Assembly (NCBI RefSeq): GCF_003054195.1
Contig: NZ_QBKP01000002.1
Coordinates: forward strand, 1-64,000
Reading direction: 5' to 3'
Source: Gemmobacter caeni
GTDB lineage: Bacteria; Pseudomonadota; Alphaproteobacteria; Rhodobacterales; Rhodobacteraceae
Length of the DNA stretch: 64,000 nt
Every line of letters starts with the position of its first letter. The first letter of the stretch is position 1. Positions 17,162-25,279 of the stretch are shown piece after piece. The position numbers and the translations under genes are program-made. The notes below the pieces were generated by a model. That model was given only the letters and a program-made list of their open reading frames with translations. It was not told where the DNA came from and did no database searches.

Positions 17162-18628
17162 TCAGGGCTCCGGATCATCCGACCCGGCCCGGGCTTCTGT
17201 GCGCTCCTCCTCGAAGACGCAGGCGACGCTCGCGAGCGAGCCGATCGCCCCGTTCAGATCTCTTACGGTCCGGATATGATGCGCGATCTCCGGTCCGTTC
17301 TCTGGTCCGAAGTCCGGGCGCAGCCCCTCATCGGTCATGATGAACCGGCCGATGGGGAGGTCCCGCCCACCAACCTCCCGGACCGCGAGGACCCGGACGA
17401 CGCCCCCCTCCCCGTCCTCTTTCATGTCGACCCGGTAGGTCCCGTTCTGGGTCTCGGTGCGCAGGGAGCGGACCGGACCGTTCAGTTCGGCCCGGGCGAG
17501 GTCCCGCCCGTCGTTGCAGGAGAACGCCTCCTCCCCGGCCCCGTGACCGGCCGCGGCCAGCTCCGGGGCGAGCGCGAACCACTCCGCGAGGTGGCGCTCC
17601 ACGTCCTGAGCGGCGATCCCGGCCCAGAAGGCGGTCAGCCGGCGGGTGACGGATGCGTCAAACATCCCGCCCGCCGCATGCACCATCGCGTGACCCGCCT
17701 CCTCCAGGGGGACCCGATGCTCCGACCCGTAGCTGATCCAGGGGAGTGATCCCACCTCCGCGGCCCGCTTGGCGACCAATGGCGCGAGGTCCGATGAGCG
17801 GATCAGGTCCGACAGGATCCGGAGCGGGATCTCCGGACAGGCCCCGCCCCGGTCATTGCTGTGAGTCAGCATCCCCTCATGGCGCTGATAGGACGGGTTC
17901 GGTCTCAGCGTGAGCTGGATCCCGTTCCACCAGGTGTCCTGATAGGCTTTCAGGGGCAGGAAATGCCGCGCATGGGCGAACTCCTCCACATGGGCGGGCT
18001 TGCCGCCCGGACCGGTCCCCCGCCAGCCCTTGGCGCCGAGATCGAGCGCGGTCCCGTAGACGACCGATACCCGGTCCCCGCGCGCGGCGGGCCGGTAGCT
18101 TGCCGGGTCGTCCTCCAGCCGTTTCAGCTCCGCCATCAGGGGATCGTCCTTCTTGGGGAACAGGCGGGCCATAAACAGATCACGTGGCGAAACCCCGGCG
18201 TTCGCCTCGGCGATCCGGGCCTCGATCTCCGCCTCGCGCGCCTCCGCCGCCTCCGTCATGACCGGGTTGAACCGGACGGAGAGGTGCCAGGCCCCCGGTT
18301 CCGTCTCATGGACCAGCATCAGGTCGATGTTCGTGCCGGACGGGCCCGGCTCCCAGAATGCGCGCCAGCCGCTCTCCGACACCTGCGGCGTGTCCGGCCC
18401 GAGGTCACGGGCCCGGAATGCGATCTCCGAGATCGCGTCCTTCATGCACTCGGCCGCGTGATCGATGGCGGCGCCCAGAACGAGCGAGACGTCATTGTAC
18501 CGGTCGTACCCGACCGTCGCCTCCAGGGCCGCCTGAAGCGCCTGATCCGGGTCCAGATCAACCGCCGGATAGGTGGCCGGATGGGTCTCATCGCCCAGCT
18601 TCCACGTTGGTCTGCTCTTGTTTTTCAT
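17162..18628 (-). CDS. hypothetical protein (488 aa)
   Basis: A large soluble protein, last gene of a minus-strand run (20866 down to 17162). The ATG at 18628 follows GGAAATTC. The C-terminal 110 residues (GTYRVDMKEDGEGGVVRVLAV...LPIGRFIMTDEGL) look beta-rich. Three histidines lie in a helical stretch near residues 310-330 (EAGHAMVHAAGG). No known family is recognised. It ends GSDDPEP-stop. Its length and lack of repeats distinguish it from its neighbours. Confidence 0.7.
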   Translation of the reverse strand: MKNKSRPTWKLGDETHPATYPAVDLDPDQALQAALEATVGYDRYNDVSLVLGAAIDHAAECMKDAISEIAFRARDLGPDTPQVSESGWRAFWEPGPSGTNIDLMLVHETEPGAWHLSVRFNPVMTEAAEAREAEIEARIAEANAGVSPRDLFMARLFPKKDDPLMAELKRLEDDPASYRPAARGDRVSVVYGTALDLGAKGWRGTGPGGKPAHVEEFAHARHFLPLKAYQDTWWNGIQLTLRPNPSYQRHEGMLTHSNDRGGACPEIPLRILSDLIRSSDLAPLVAKRAAEVGSLPWISYGSEHRVPLEEAGHAMVHAAGGMFDASVTRRLTAFWAGIAAQDVERHLAEWFALAPELAAAGHGAGEEAFSCNDGRDLARAELNGPVRSLRTETQNGTYRVDMKEDGEGGVVRVLAVREVGGRDLPIGRFIMTDEGLRPDFGPENGPEIAHHIRTVRDLNGAIGSLASVACVFEEERTEARAGSDDPEP

Positions 18629-18657
18629 ATGAATTTCCAGGTATTTATGAGGTGTTC

Positions 18658-19443
18658 TTAAGTTTCAGGTTCAGGGTCGCCCGGACCGGAAAGATGCGCG
18701 TTCAGCCGGTCGAGCGCCGTCTCGCGGCTGACCGGAATCCCCTCCGGGTCGAGGTCCAGGTCCTCCAGATCCGTCGCGGTGAACCAGGTCCGGAACGGCC
18801 CGTCCCGGAGCGAGATCCGGCCCGCTGAGGCCATCGCGCTCAGCTTCTCCAGCCCGTCCTGCACGAGGATCAGCTTCAGGAGCGCCTCCGGCTCGGAGCG
18901 GGCGTGAACCCCCTGATAATGGACATGGGCGTTCCCCATCATGTCGGAGACCCGCGACCAGCCCCGGACCGGCCCGTTCGACGGCGGCGTGAGCCGGGCG
19001 ATGAGCTCCCCCGCCTCCGCGATCCGGTCGAGCCCTCTGAGCCCCCGGTACCCGTCGCGTTGCAGGAGCCCGCTGTTTGCGAGCTCCAGCCCGGCCAGCT
19101 CCGCCCCGATCAGCCGCGGGGCGACCCGCCACGGGTCCCTCCGGTCCAGCCCGTCCAGCTCGATGATCAGGGTGAGCGGCCAGACCTGTGGGGTCATCGC
19201 GGCGCGAAGATAGCTGACGAGCCGGTCCGTCTCCGGCGCGTCCAGGAGGTGCGGGTCCGCCCGCTCATCCCCGCCCCGGAAGGTGAGCGCCCGGTCGTTC
19301 AGGCTGATCCGGATCCGGGGGTTGCGGAACCAGGGCTCCTCCCGTGCAGAGGCCCGAAGGTCCGGGTCGATGCGGGCGGAGACCGTCTCCGACCAGTCCG
19401 CGAGGGCCGCGTCGAGCGGGCCGATATCGGGGTTTCGGGTCAT
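18658..19443 (-). CDS. hypothetical protein (261 aa)
   Basis: Middle gene of the minus-strand run. It overlaps the GNAT gene upstream by four bases and is 29 bases from the 488-residue gene downstream. The protein has alternating strand and helix text (VWPLTLIIELDGLDRRDPWRV) and a C-terminal acidic segment (TDLEDLDLDPEG). No catalytic motif or family is recognised. It ends GPGDPEPET. Confidence 0.65.
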   Translation of the reverse strand: MTRNPDIGPLDAALADWSETVSARIDPDLRASAREEPWFRNPRIRISLNDRALTFRGGDERADPHLLDAPETDRLVSYLRAAMTPQVWPLTLIIELDGLDRRDPWRVAPRLIGAELAGLELANSGLLQRDGYRGLRGLDRIAEAGELIARLTPPSNGPVRGWSRVSDMMGNAHVHYQGVHARSEPEALLKLILVQDGLEKLSAMASAGRISLRDGPFRTWFTATDLEDLDLDPEGIPVSRETALDRLNAHLSGPGDPEPET

Positions 19444-20009
19444 GGGGCTGGTCCCTCCCCCTCCTCGAACCGGCGGAACCGGACGTCCAGCTCCGTCTCG
19501 AGCACCCGCTCGAGACGGCCGATCAGCCGGCCCGCCGGCTCCGAGACCGTATCCGCGGTGACGACCCAGGGTTCCGGCTCGAGCCCCTCTCCCAGGCGCC
19601 GGTCCGTCTCCCGCAGGAGGAGCTCCGCGAGCCCGGCCGTGAGGGCGGATCCGATCCGGGCGCCGCGGTGATCCGCGTCCACCTGGACCATCTCCACATG
19701 CGCGGTCCCGCCCCCGGCCGGGTCCGGGGAGAGCTCCGCACTCAGGTATCCGACCGGGCGCCCGTCCAGATCCGCGACCAGGCTGAACCCGTCAGGCCCG
19801 GGCTCCCCGAAGAACCGGTCCCCGCAGCCGACCGTCTCCGTCCCGTCCCAGCTCATCTCCAGGAACCAGGCGGGCCGCCCTCCACGGTGCAGGCGGACCC
19901 GGACCCCGTCCGGGGCCCGGAAGGCGGCGCGGAGCGCGTCCCGGACCGGGCGCGCCTCGTCCAGCTCCAGATCTTCCCTTGTCATTTCCTGCTGTCCAGG
20001 AGCGTTCAT
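19440..20009 (-). CDS. GNAT-family acetyltransferase
   Basis: A 189-residue protein with a GNAT core. The strand AHVEMVQVDADHRGARIGSALTAG contains the acetyl-CoA binding signature R-G-x-x-I-G (about residue 117), followed by the expected long helix (LAELLLRE). GNAT enzymes move an acetyl group from acetyl-CoA to amines of small molecules, peptides or tRNA; the substrate is unknown here. ATG 20009 has GGAGGGG and overlaps the preceding stop. No DUF1778 antitoxin is next to it, so a TacT-like toxin role is unlikely. It ends EGPAP-stop. Confidence 0.7.
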   Translation of the reverse strand: MNAPGQQEMTREDLELDEARPVRDALRAAFRAPDGVRVRLHRGGRPAWFLEMSWDGTETVGCGDRFFGEPGPDGFSLVADLDGRPVGYLSAELSPDPAGGGTAHVEMVQVDADHRGARIGSALTAGLAELLLRETDRRLGEGLEPEPWVVTADTVSEPAGRLIGRLERVLETELDVRFRRFEEGEGPAP

Positions 20010-20866
20010 GGCCCCTCCAATCCCGAAAGGTTTTCATTTTCCAACATATGCGCCATGAATCCCGCGTCCGGCAGCCAGGCCTCCGGCAGCGGCCCGTCGA
20101 TCCGGGTGAGGCGCGCCTCCGCGCCGGGCGGGCCGAGGTCCGCGGCGCGGGCGACGTAATGCGTCGTCTGAGGATCCGCCTGCAACCCCCTGAGATCAAT
20201 GACGCCTTTCGTCCATTCTTCCATTCTTGCCCGGGTCGGCTCGGAGAGGACGTAGGCCCAGCCCCGCCCGTCCCCCTCCGGGAGCGCGCTGGCGATCAGT
20301 TCCGCCCGATCGCCGTCTCCGGCGTCGCGCGTCACGCGCAGCAGGAGCGGCTCGCCCGCCTCGAGGAGGACCGCCTCGACCCGGGCCGGGACCTGCGGTC
20401 CGGGCCGGATCCGGACCCCGATCTCGTCCGGGTCCCCGTCCGCCGGGAAGAGCCGCATCACGAGATCGCACTGCGCCTGAAAGAGGCGCTGGTCCTCGGC
20501 GAGGAGGGCCGCGCTCACCTGGTGCCGCATCCGGTCCGGGTCCAGCTCGATCCGGTTGTCGATGATCCGGGTGGGGGCGTTCGCCTGGTTCTCCCAGGCG
20601 GTCCGCTCCCCCTTGGCGCGGGCCACCGCCTCCGTGGCGGCGAGCCCGGACATGACCCCGTGGACCACGTAGCGCCAGTTCCGCCCCGGCCAGGCCCCGA
20701 CCGGTCGGGGCGGGTCGCCCCGGTAGATGGTGGACGGCTCCGGGTCCCGCCAGAGGTCGACCCGGGTCCGGCCGAACTTCGCGCTCAGCACCTCCGCGCC
20801 CGCCGGCAGGTTGTACCCGTGATCCGGGTTCGGCTGGAAATCGGGCGTGAGCTTCAGGTCCGGCAT
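20006..20866 (-). CDS. hypothetical protein (286 aa)
   Basis: First gene of the minus-strand run 20866-17162. The ATG at 20866 has GGAGAAACC; an upstream ATG at 20896 was rejected because it lacks a ribosome site. The central text GDPDEIGVRIRPGPQVPARVEAV resembles GPEEIGIRIAADGGVATLSY in the gene at 46780, so the two may be distant paralogues. The rest is alpha/beta without a known motif. A GTTTTCA-N11 promoter lies just upstream. Confidence 0.65.
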   Translation of the reverse strand: MPDLKLTPDFQPNPDHGYNLPAGAEVLSAKFGRTRVDLWRDPEPSTIYRGDPPRPVGAWPGRNWRYVVHGVMSGLAATEAVARAKGERTAWENQANAPTRIIDNRIELDPDRMRHQVSAALLAEDQRLFQAQCDLVMRLFPADGDPDEIGVRIRPGPQVPARVEAVLLEAGEPLLLRVTRDAGDGDRAELIASALPEGDGRGWAYVLSEPTRARMEEWTKGVIDLRGLQADPQTTHYVARAADLGPPGAEARLTRIDGPLPEAWLPDAGFMAHMLENENLSGLEGP

Positions 20867-20886
20867 CAGGTTTCTCCGTTTCGGGG

Positions 20887-20910
20887 AGGCTCGCACGCGG
20901 GCGTGAAAAC
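20887..20910 (-). promoter_or_regulatory. candidate promoter, GTTTTCA-N11-GAGCCT
   Basis: On the minus strand GTTTTCA (20910-20904), 11 bases, GAGCCT (20892-20887), 21 bases before ATG 20866. The -10 is weak by itself; the call rests on the repeated arrangement seen in the window. Confidence 0.3.
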
Positions 20911-21011
20911 GCGCAGCCCGAAACGCGCCCCCCCTAATCGATGTTCTGGAAGATCAACCAATGAGTGAGGTACACCTCGTAACCTGTTGATTTGGGGTTC
21001 AGATGTGAGGG

Positions 21012-21467
21012 TCAGATGTTCGGTTCTGAAAAGGGCTCATCGGCCAGGGACAGGTCCGGCCGGGCCCTGGTGACGATCGCGGCCCGGGTCCGGATCTCCC
21101 AGACGGGGCCGTCCGGATGCGGGTGTCCGGCCCAGTAGGCCTCCGCCGCCCGGGCGATCTCCGGGTGGTCCGGGGCGTGATCGTCCAGCAGGCAGCAGAT
21201 CCGGCTGATCCAGTTCTGGTCGTGGCGGCTGAACGCCCCCTCCGGGCTCACCTCGACCACGTGGTCGAGCGGGGCCCCGCAGGGGTCGAGATGGTCCGGG
21301 TCCTGGCAGAGGAAGACCGCCTCCGCATGCGGGATCCCCCAGTCCGGCCGGTACCGCTCGAGGACGCGCACGAACTCGAGCCCCTCCCATGCTGCGGCCC
21401 GGTCCGGTTGCGGGGTGAGTCGGCGCCCCACCGGATGCGGGTCATAGGAGCCGTGCAGGAAGAGCAT
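21012..21467 (-). CDS. hypothetical protein, possibly ART-fold-like (151 aa)
   Basis: It opens LFLHGSYDPHPVG and later has AEAVFLCQDPDHLD and DHVVEVSPEG. The order of a His-Gly start, an 'avFLc-DPd' strand and a 'vveV-p' strand resembles small ADP-ribosyltransferase or RNA 2'-phosphotransferase folds, but the match is loose. It follows the gene at 21470 by two bases and is co-transcribed with it. It has two cysteines next to each other (ICCLLDD). It ends FSEPNI. Confidence 0.55.
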   Translation of the reverse strand: MLFLHGSYDPHPVGRRLTPQPDRAAAWEGLEFVRVLERYRPDWGIPHAEAVFLCQDPDHLDPCGAPLDHVVEVSPEGAFSRHDQNWISRICCLLDDHAPDHPEIARAAEAYWAGHPHPDGPVWEIRTRAAIVTRARPDLSLADEPFSEPNI

Positions 21468-21469
21468 GA

Positions 21470-21808
21470 TCAGAGGTCCGGCTCGAGGTCCGCGTGGGCC
21501 GCGTCATCCGCCGCCATCTCGGCCCGCTCCTCGATCTGCTCGACCGCCCGCTCCTGGAGCCGCCCCATCGCCCCCTCATCCGCGACGAAGGCGTCATGGA
21601 CGTCGTCCGGGCAGGGGAGCGGCCCGTTGACCCCGGTGAGCCGGATCCCCCGGATCTCGAGGTCAGGCCCCTCCGCCGGCTCCGTGCGGGAGGCGGAGAG
21701 GCCCGGGGTGAGGGCCCAGTCCACCTCCAGCTCGAGCGTGACCGGCCCGAGCAGGTCGTCCTGGTGGTCGAACTCGATGAGGGTGGTTCCTGATTCGGTT
21801 TTTCGCAT
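21470..21808 (-). CDS. hypothetical acidic protein (112 aa)
   Basis: A strongly acidic protein. ATG 21808 has CGGAGGTCC before it, and the start codon itself is part of a TGCGAAAA motif (ATG CGA AAA). The N-terminal half is beta-like (TTLIEFDHQDDLLGPVTLELEV); the C-terminal half is an acidic helix (RAVEQIEERAEMAADDA). An acidic protein of this size next to an enzyme-like gene could be an inhibitor or DNA mimic, but this is only a guess. Confidence 0.6.
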   Translation of the reverse strand: MRKTESGTTLIEFDHQDDLLGPVTLELEVDWALTPGLSASRTEPAEGPDLEIRGIRLTGVNGPLPCPDDVHDAFVADEGAMGRLQERAVEQIEERAEMAADDAAHADLEPDL

Positions 21809-21835
21809 GTCGGACCTCCGGCTGCTGCTGCCCGG

Positions 21836-21859
21836 ACTCTGCGGCCCGACCCCGAAAAC
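21836..21859 (-). promoter_or_regulatory. candidate promoter, GTTTTCG-N11-CAGAGT
   Basis: On the minus strand GTTTTCG (21859-21853), 11 bases, CAGAGT (21841-21836), 28 bases before ATG 21808. The distance to the start is like that of the other members of this promoter set. Confidence 0.4.
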
Positions 21860-21869
21860 GCCAAGCGGC

Positions 21870-22517
21870 TCAGCCGGGCTCCGGGCCCGGCTCGGAGCGG
21901 TCCGGGTTCAGCGCCGCCTCGGCCGCCGCACGTGTCTCCGGCTCCCCGGTCCGGTCCCGGATCTCCGCGAGCGCCCGACGCAGGGCGAGGAGCTCCGCCC
22001 GGTCCGCGGCCAGGTCCTGAGCCGCGTCCGAGATCAGCTCCGGCAGCGGCCGGTCCGGCTCCTCATCGGACTGGTACCAGTCGAGGACCGGGCCGAGGGC
22101 GGCCCGCGCCGCCGCCTCCGCCCCGTGAAGGGCGGGGAGGCCCGGGACCTCCTCCGGGGCGAGATCGCCCGGCTGCGGGTGGCGGCAGGAGAGGGCGGTG
22201 TCGTTGATCGCCCCCGCCACCTCGAGGACCCACTCGCCGGTGCTTTTGCGGAACCAGACGCAGGCGTCGAGCGGGTAGACGGGTCCGGCGTAGCCGAAGG
22301 GGCGACGGATCACCCCGGCAAGGTCGGCCCGGATCCCCGCCCACTCCTCGATCGAGGCGGCCGCGTCCGCGGTGTCCCCGGTCCCGGTGTGGTCGTAGCC
22401 CTCCATCAGCCGGTCAAGCCGGCCGAGCGGGCTCTCCGGGTCGGTTCCGGCCCGGAGCGTCTCGATGCGGGCCTGGGCGGCGCGGATCCGGTCGAACAGG
22501 GGCTGGGCCCGGCTCAT
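21870..22517 (-). CDS. hypothetical protein (215 aa)
   Basis: A helical, acidic protein overlapping the upstream gene by four bases. Residues 1-25 are a helix (AQPLFDRIRAAQARIETLRAG), the middle has VYPLDACVWFRKSTGEWVLEV, and a second long helix lies near the end (AQDLAADRAELLALRRALAEIRD). No family is recognised. It ends SEPGPEPG. With the gene at 22514 it forms a pair cut off from its original upstream sequence by the IS200/IS605 element. Confidence 0.65.
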   Translation of the reverse strand: MSRAQPLFDRIRAAQARIETLRAGTDPESPLGRLDRLMEGYDHTGTGDTADAAASIEEWAGIRADLAGVIRRPFGYAGPVYPLDACVWFRKSTGEWVLEVAGAINDTALSCRHPQPGDLAPEEVPGLPALHGAEAAARAALGPVLDWYQSDEEPDRPLPELISDAAQDLAADRAELLALRRALAEIRDRTGEPETRAAAEAALNPDRSEPGPEPG

Positions 22518-23059
22518 TCCGCCCGCCCCCGATCAGGGCGCGACAGGGACCGGTCCACGGCCCCGGTGACGCGGTCGAGGAGCGCGCCCTTCTCCGCCGC
22601 CTCCGGCCCGAACCGGGTGAGGCTCGCGTCCAGCAGATCGACCAGCTGTCCTTTCGGGAGGTTGATCTCCACCCCGTCCGCCAGGGCGCGGGAGGAGGCG
22701 ACGGTGTCGCGCGCGGCCCGGAACCCGTCCGCGTAGCCGACCCCCTTGGCCGCCTCGATGAGGTCCCGGAGGAGCCGGGCCGCGGGTTTGCGCAGCGGAA
22801 GCGCCCCCGGGTCCAGGTGCCCCTCCTCGAGGAGCGCGATGGTGAGGTCCCGGCAGCCGATCCCGTCCGACTGGCTGCGGATCATCTCGACCCGCTCCTC
22901 CGGGCTGAGCCGGCGTTCCCGGGTTTGCATCGGGTTCTCCGGGGTCCGCGGGAGCGTCTCGTCGAGCACGTAGACCCGGTCGCATTCGAGGCGCCGCTCC
23001 AGCGCCGCGATATGCGCCAAGAGGTCCCCCCGGCTCGTCTCCTCGTTAACATCTTCCAC
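22514..23059 (-). CDS. hypothetical protein, 5' end disrupted by IS element
   Basis: The frame is open from the IS right end into host sequence. The first usable in-frame start is GTG 23059, which lies inside the IS terminal hairpin, so the natural N terminus has probably been lost. The body is helical: ETSRGDLLAHIAALERRLE, then RLSPEERVEMIRSQSDG, then LRDLIEAAKGVGYADGFRAA. The helix with 'AHIAALERRL' is typical of small phage proteins, with no known role. Whether the shortened gene is still made is unknown. Confidence 0.5.
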   Translation of the reverse strand: MEDVNEETSRGDLLAHIAALERRLECDRVYVLDETLPRTPENPMQTRERRLSPEERVEMIRSQSDGIGCRDLTIALLEEGHLDPGALPLRKPAARLLRDLIEAAKGVGYADGFRAARDTVASSRALADGVEINLPKGQLVDLLDASLTRFGPEAAEKGALLDRVTGAVDRSLSRPDRGRAE

Positions 23060-24371
23060 CCCCTGAAGAGAGGTGGATTTCCGGCGGGCCGTTGGGGGAA
23101 TTGACCCCTGTCGTCCCGCTGGGAGTTGACGGCTCATCGGGCGCTAACGCGTTCCCCTCCCCGTCCAGCAGCGGCGCGTTCCTCCGCTGTCGTGCCTCGT
23201 CCCCGCGCAGGGCGCGGTTCACAATGTTGATCGCCGCGTTATGGTCGGCGTTGGCGGCGTTGCCGCAGGCGGTGCAGACGAAGGTCGCTTGGTTCTTGCG
23301 ACTCCCCTCGTCCACGTGCCCGCATTCGGCGCACTCCCGGCTCGTGTTCCGGGCCGGGACCTTCACCATGACCCCGCCCGTCTCCTCCAGCTTGTAGCTG
23401 AGGAGCAGCTCGAACTGGTGCCAGCCCACGTTCAGGATCGCCCGGTTCAGGCCGGACTTTGCCGCGACGTTGCGGCCCGGCTCCTCCACGGTCCCGGCCG
23501 CGGACCGAGTCATGTTGAGGATCCGCAGGTCCTCGATCGCCACCAGCCCGAAGGTCCGGGCCAGGTGCGTGGTCAGGACGTGGGCGAGGTGTTTGCGCGC
23601 CCGCGCGTTCGAGCCCCGCAGCTTAGCGATCCGGCTACGGAGCAGCCGGTACCGCTGGGATCCGCGGGTCCGGCGCGCGAGCTTGCGCTGGAGACGGCTG
23701 ACCAGCCGCTCCCGGCGCGCCACCGTCTCGGGCAGGCGCCAGACGGACCCGTCCGAAAGCGCGAACGGGATCGCGACCCCGCGGTCCACCCCGACAGCCC
23801 TTGCCGGGAGCGGTCGGGCCGCCACCTCGCAACGCAGCGCGATTGACACCTGCCAGGCCCCGTCGGGGCCGAGCCGGACCGTGGCGCTGCGGATCTCCAC
23901 CGCCCCGTCCGACCGCTCCCGCAGGGGGCGGGTGTCCCGGTACCGGACCCAGCCGATCTTCGGGATCCTCACCTCGGACCATTTCCCGTTGAGGCGGCGA
24001 ACCGCCACCTCGCGGCCCACGTGTCGAAACGAGTCATGGACCCCCTTCTTGCGCGGGGTCGGGAACCGGGCCCGCCCCTCGAAGAAGTTGGCGAAGGCGC
24101 GGTCCAGGTCGATCAGGGCCTGGTTCTGCGCCGTCTGGCTCACCGCCCCGATCCAGTCCACCTCCCGCCGCAGCGCCGACAGCTCCCCGGACAGCCCCTT
24201 CGAGCCGAAGTTCCGGGACCGGCCGCCCCGGTACGGGCGTCCGCCCCAGGTCCGGCGCTGCTCGAGGGCGAGGTTATAGACGAGGCGGACCACGCCGGCG
24301 GTCCGCGCCAGCAGCGTCAGCTGCTGGGGGGTCGGATAAAGCCGGTAGACATGGGCGCGATGAACTTGCAT
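23046..24371 (-). CDS. tnpB: TnpB, RNA-guided nuclease of IS200/IS605
   Basis: A complete 441-residue TnpB. The N-terminal helix-turn-helix is followed by a RuvC-like nuclease with all three catalytic acids: Asp196 (VGVDRGV), Glu280 (VAIEDL) and Asp376 (NADHNAAI). A CxxC...CxxC zinc ribbon uses Cys347, 350, 366 and 369. TnpB proteins are guided by an RNA made from the 3' end of tnpB and the element's right end, and cut the empty donor site. The guide RNA should therefore start inside the last 150-200 bases of this gene and run past 23046. The start at 24371 (MQVHRAHVYRLYP) is the family's usual one. Confidence 0.9.
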   Translation of the reverse strand: MQVHRAHVYRLYPTPQQLTLLARTAGVVRLVYNLALEQRRTWGGRPYRGGRSRNFGSKGLSGELSALRREVDWIGAVSQTAQNQALIDLDRAFANFFEGRARFPTPRKKGVHDSFRHVGREVAVRRLNGKWSEVRIPKIGWVRYRDTRPLRERSDGAVEIRSATVRLGPDGAWQVSIALRCEVAARPLPARAVGVDRGVAIPFALSDGSVWRLPETVARRERLVSRLQRKLARRTRGSQRYRLLRSRIAKLRGSNARARKHLAHVLTTHLARTFGLVAIEDLRILNMTRSAAGTVEEPGRNVAAKSGLNRAILNVGWHQFELLLSYKLEETGGVMVKVPARNTSRECAECGHVDEGSRKNQATFVCTACGNAANADHNAAINIVNRALRGDEARQRRNAPLLDGEGNALAPDEPSTPSGTTGVNSPNGPPEIHLSSGGGRC

Positions 24372-24408
24372 ATTCGCAAACGTACCGTTTGGTCGAAAAG
24401 GGCGCAAG

Positions 24409-24807
24409 ATGGAATATCGCAAAGGCCGACACGTGGTGTCGGCGATCCACGTTCACTTGGTCTTTGTGACCAAGTACCGGCGTGGGGCGCTGGACGACGA
24501 CGCCCTGTCCCGGCTTAAGGACACCTTCGCGGCGGTCTCCGCCGACTTCGGGGCTCGCCTCGTGGAATGCGACGGGGAGGCGGATCACGTCCACCTCCTG
24601 CTGGAATACCCGCCAACGTTGACGTTGGCGCGGCTGGTCAACTCCCTGAAGGGGGTCGGGTCCCGGCTCCTGCTGCGCGACCGGCCGGAGCTGCGGCGAT
24701 TCGCGCAGAAGGGGCTCTGGTCCCCGTCCTATTTCGCCGCAAGCTGCGGCGGGGCTCCGATCGAGATCGTGCGAAAATATGTCGCCAACCAAAGATCGGC
24801 GACATGA
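24409..24807 (+). CDS. tnpA: TnpA, Y1 (HUH) transposase of IS200/IS605
   Basis: A full-length 132-residue Y1 transposase. The HUH metal site is His60-Val-His62 (EADHVHLLLEYPP), the first strand is AIHVHLVFVTKYRR, and the catalytic tyrosine is Tyr124 (VRKYVANQ). It cuts and joins single-stranded DNA at the element's hairpin ends. It is divergent from tnpB with 37 bases between the starts. Both genes look intact, so the element could still be active. Confidence 0.92.
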   Translation: MEYRKGRHVVSAIHVHLVFVTKYRRGALDDDALSRLKDTFAAVSADFGARLVECDGEADHVHLLLEYPPTLTLARLVNSLKGVGSRLLLRDRPELRRFAQKGLWSPSYFAASCGGAPIEIVRKYVANQRSAT

Positions 24808-24860
24808 ATCGTCTCCTATCCCTCCCCGCCGTGAACAGACGGGGCTTCCCGGAGATTAGG

Positions 24861-25220
24861 GTGAACGCTGCGCTCGAATCTGAGGACTTTGGACGTGACG
24901 TTGTCCGAAGAAGCGCGGGGAATCACCAGTTAGACAACATGGTCGCACTCCTGCCTGATGCGTGTTCCGTCAAGCAGCGACTAAAGGACCTGGCGAATTT
25001 GACCGACTATGCCACGTCTTTCAGGTATCCGAGTCCGTCCGGCAGAATTCCTCGAGCTCCCTCTTTTGAAAAAGTGACTAACTGGATCAATAAGGCACGC
25101 GCCTTAGTTGATCTGTACGCTTCACATTTTTCTGTGGACCTCTCGAAAAACGAGCCGATAGCGCAAAACACGAGCCCGTTTCGCGAATCCCACGACAATG
25201 ATGATCTGTCGCCCAGATAG
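24861..25220 (+). pseudogene. 5'-truncated HEPN-like gene fragment
   Basis: The frame from GTG 24861 to 25220 encodes about 119 residues that look like the C-terminal part of a HEPN-domain protein. NHQLDNMVALLPDA, then LKDLANLTDYATSFRYP, then TNWINKARALVDL matches the 'H-L--L...l--L--ya-~RYP...a---a--l' pattern. R-x4-H is present (RSAGNH). The usual first helices are missing, and the frame runs straight into the IS left end, so the insertion or a deletion beside it probably removed the start. Base composition is more AT-rich than its neighbours. HEPN toxins pair with MNT nucleotidyltransferases; one such gene lies at 30011. Confidence 0.45.
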
Positions 25221-25279
25221 ACAAACCGGTCCGGAGGGGTGACGATACGGGCACCGCAGCCCTCCCGTCTCATGCCCGC

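Larger units (their letters stand above)
23040..24870 (-). mobile_element. IS200/IS605-family insertion sequence (tnpA + tnpB)
   Basis: Two divergent genes, tnpA (plus strand) and tnpB (minus strand), lie between two subterminal hairpins. One is 23056-23076 (CCACC/GGTGG) near the tnpB end, and the other 24824-24844 (CCCCGCC/GACGGGG) near the tnpA end. Hairpin ends without terminal inverted repeats are the mark of this family, which moves as single-stranded DNA. Exact borders cannot be set without comparison to an empty site; the limits given are approximate. The genes on both sides (22514 and 24861) look truncated. Confidence 0.8.

Noticed and set aside
19440-20009. TacT-type toxin of a TacA-TacT pair
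   Set aside because: The GNAT is real, but the neighbouring genes are not DUF1778 antitoxins and its length (189 aa) and operon differ from TacT loci.
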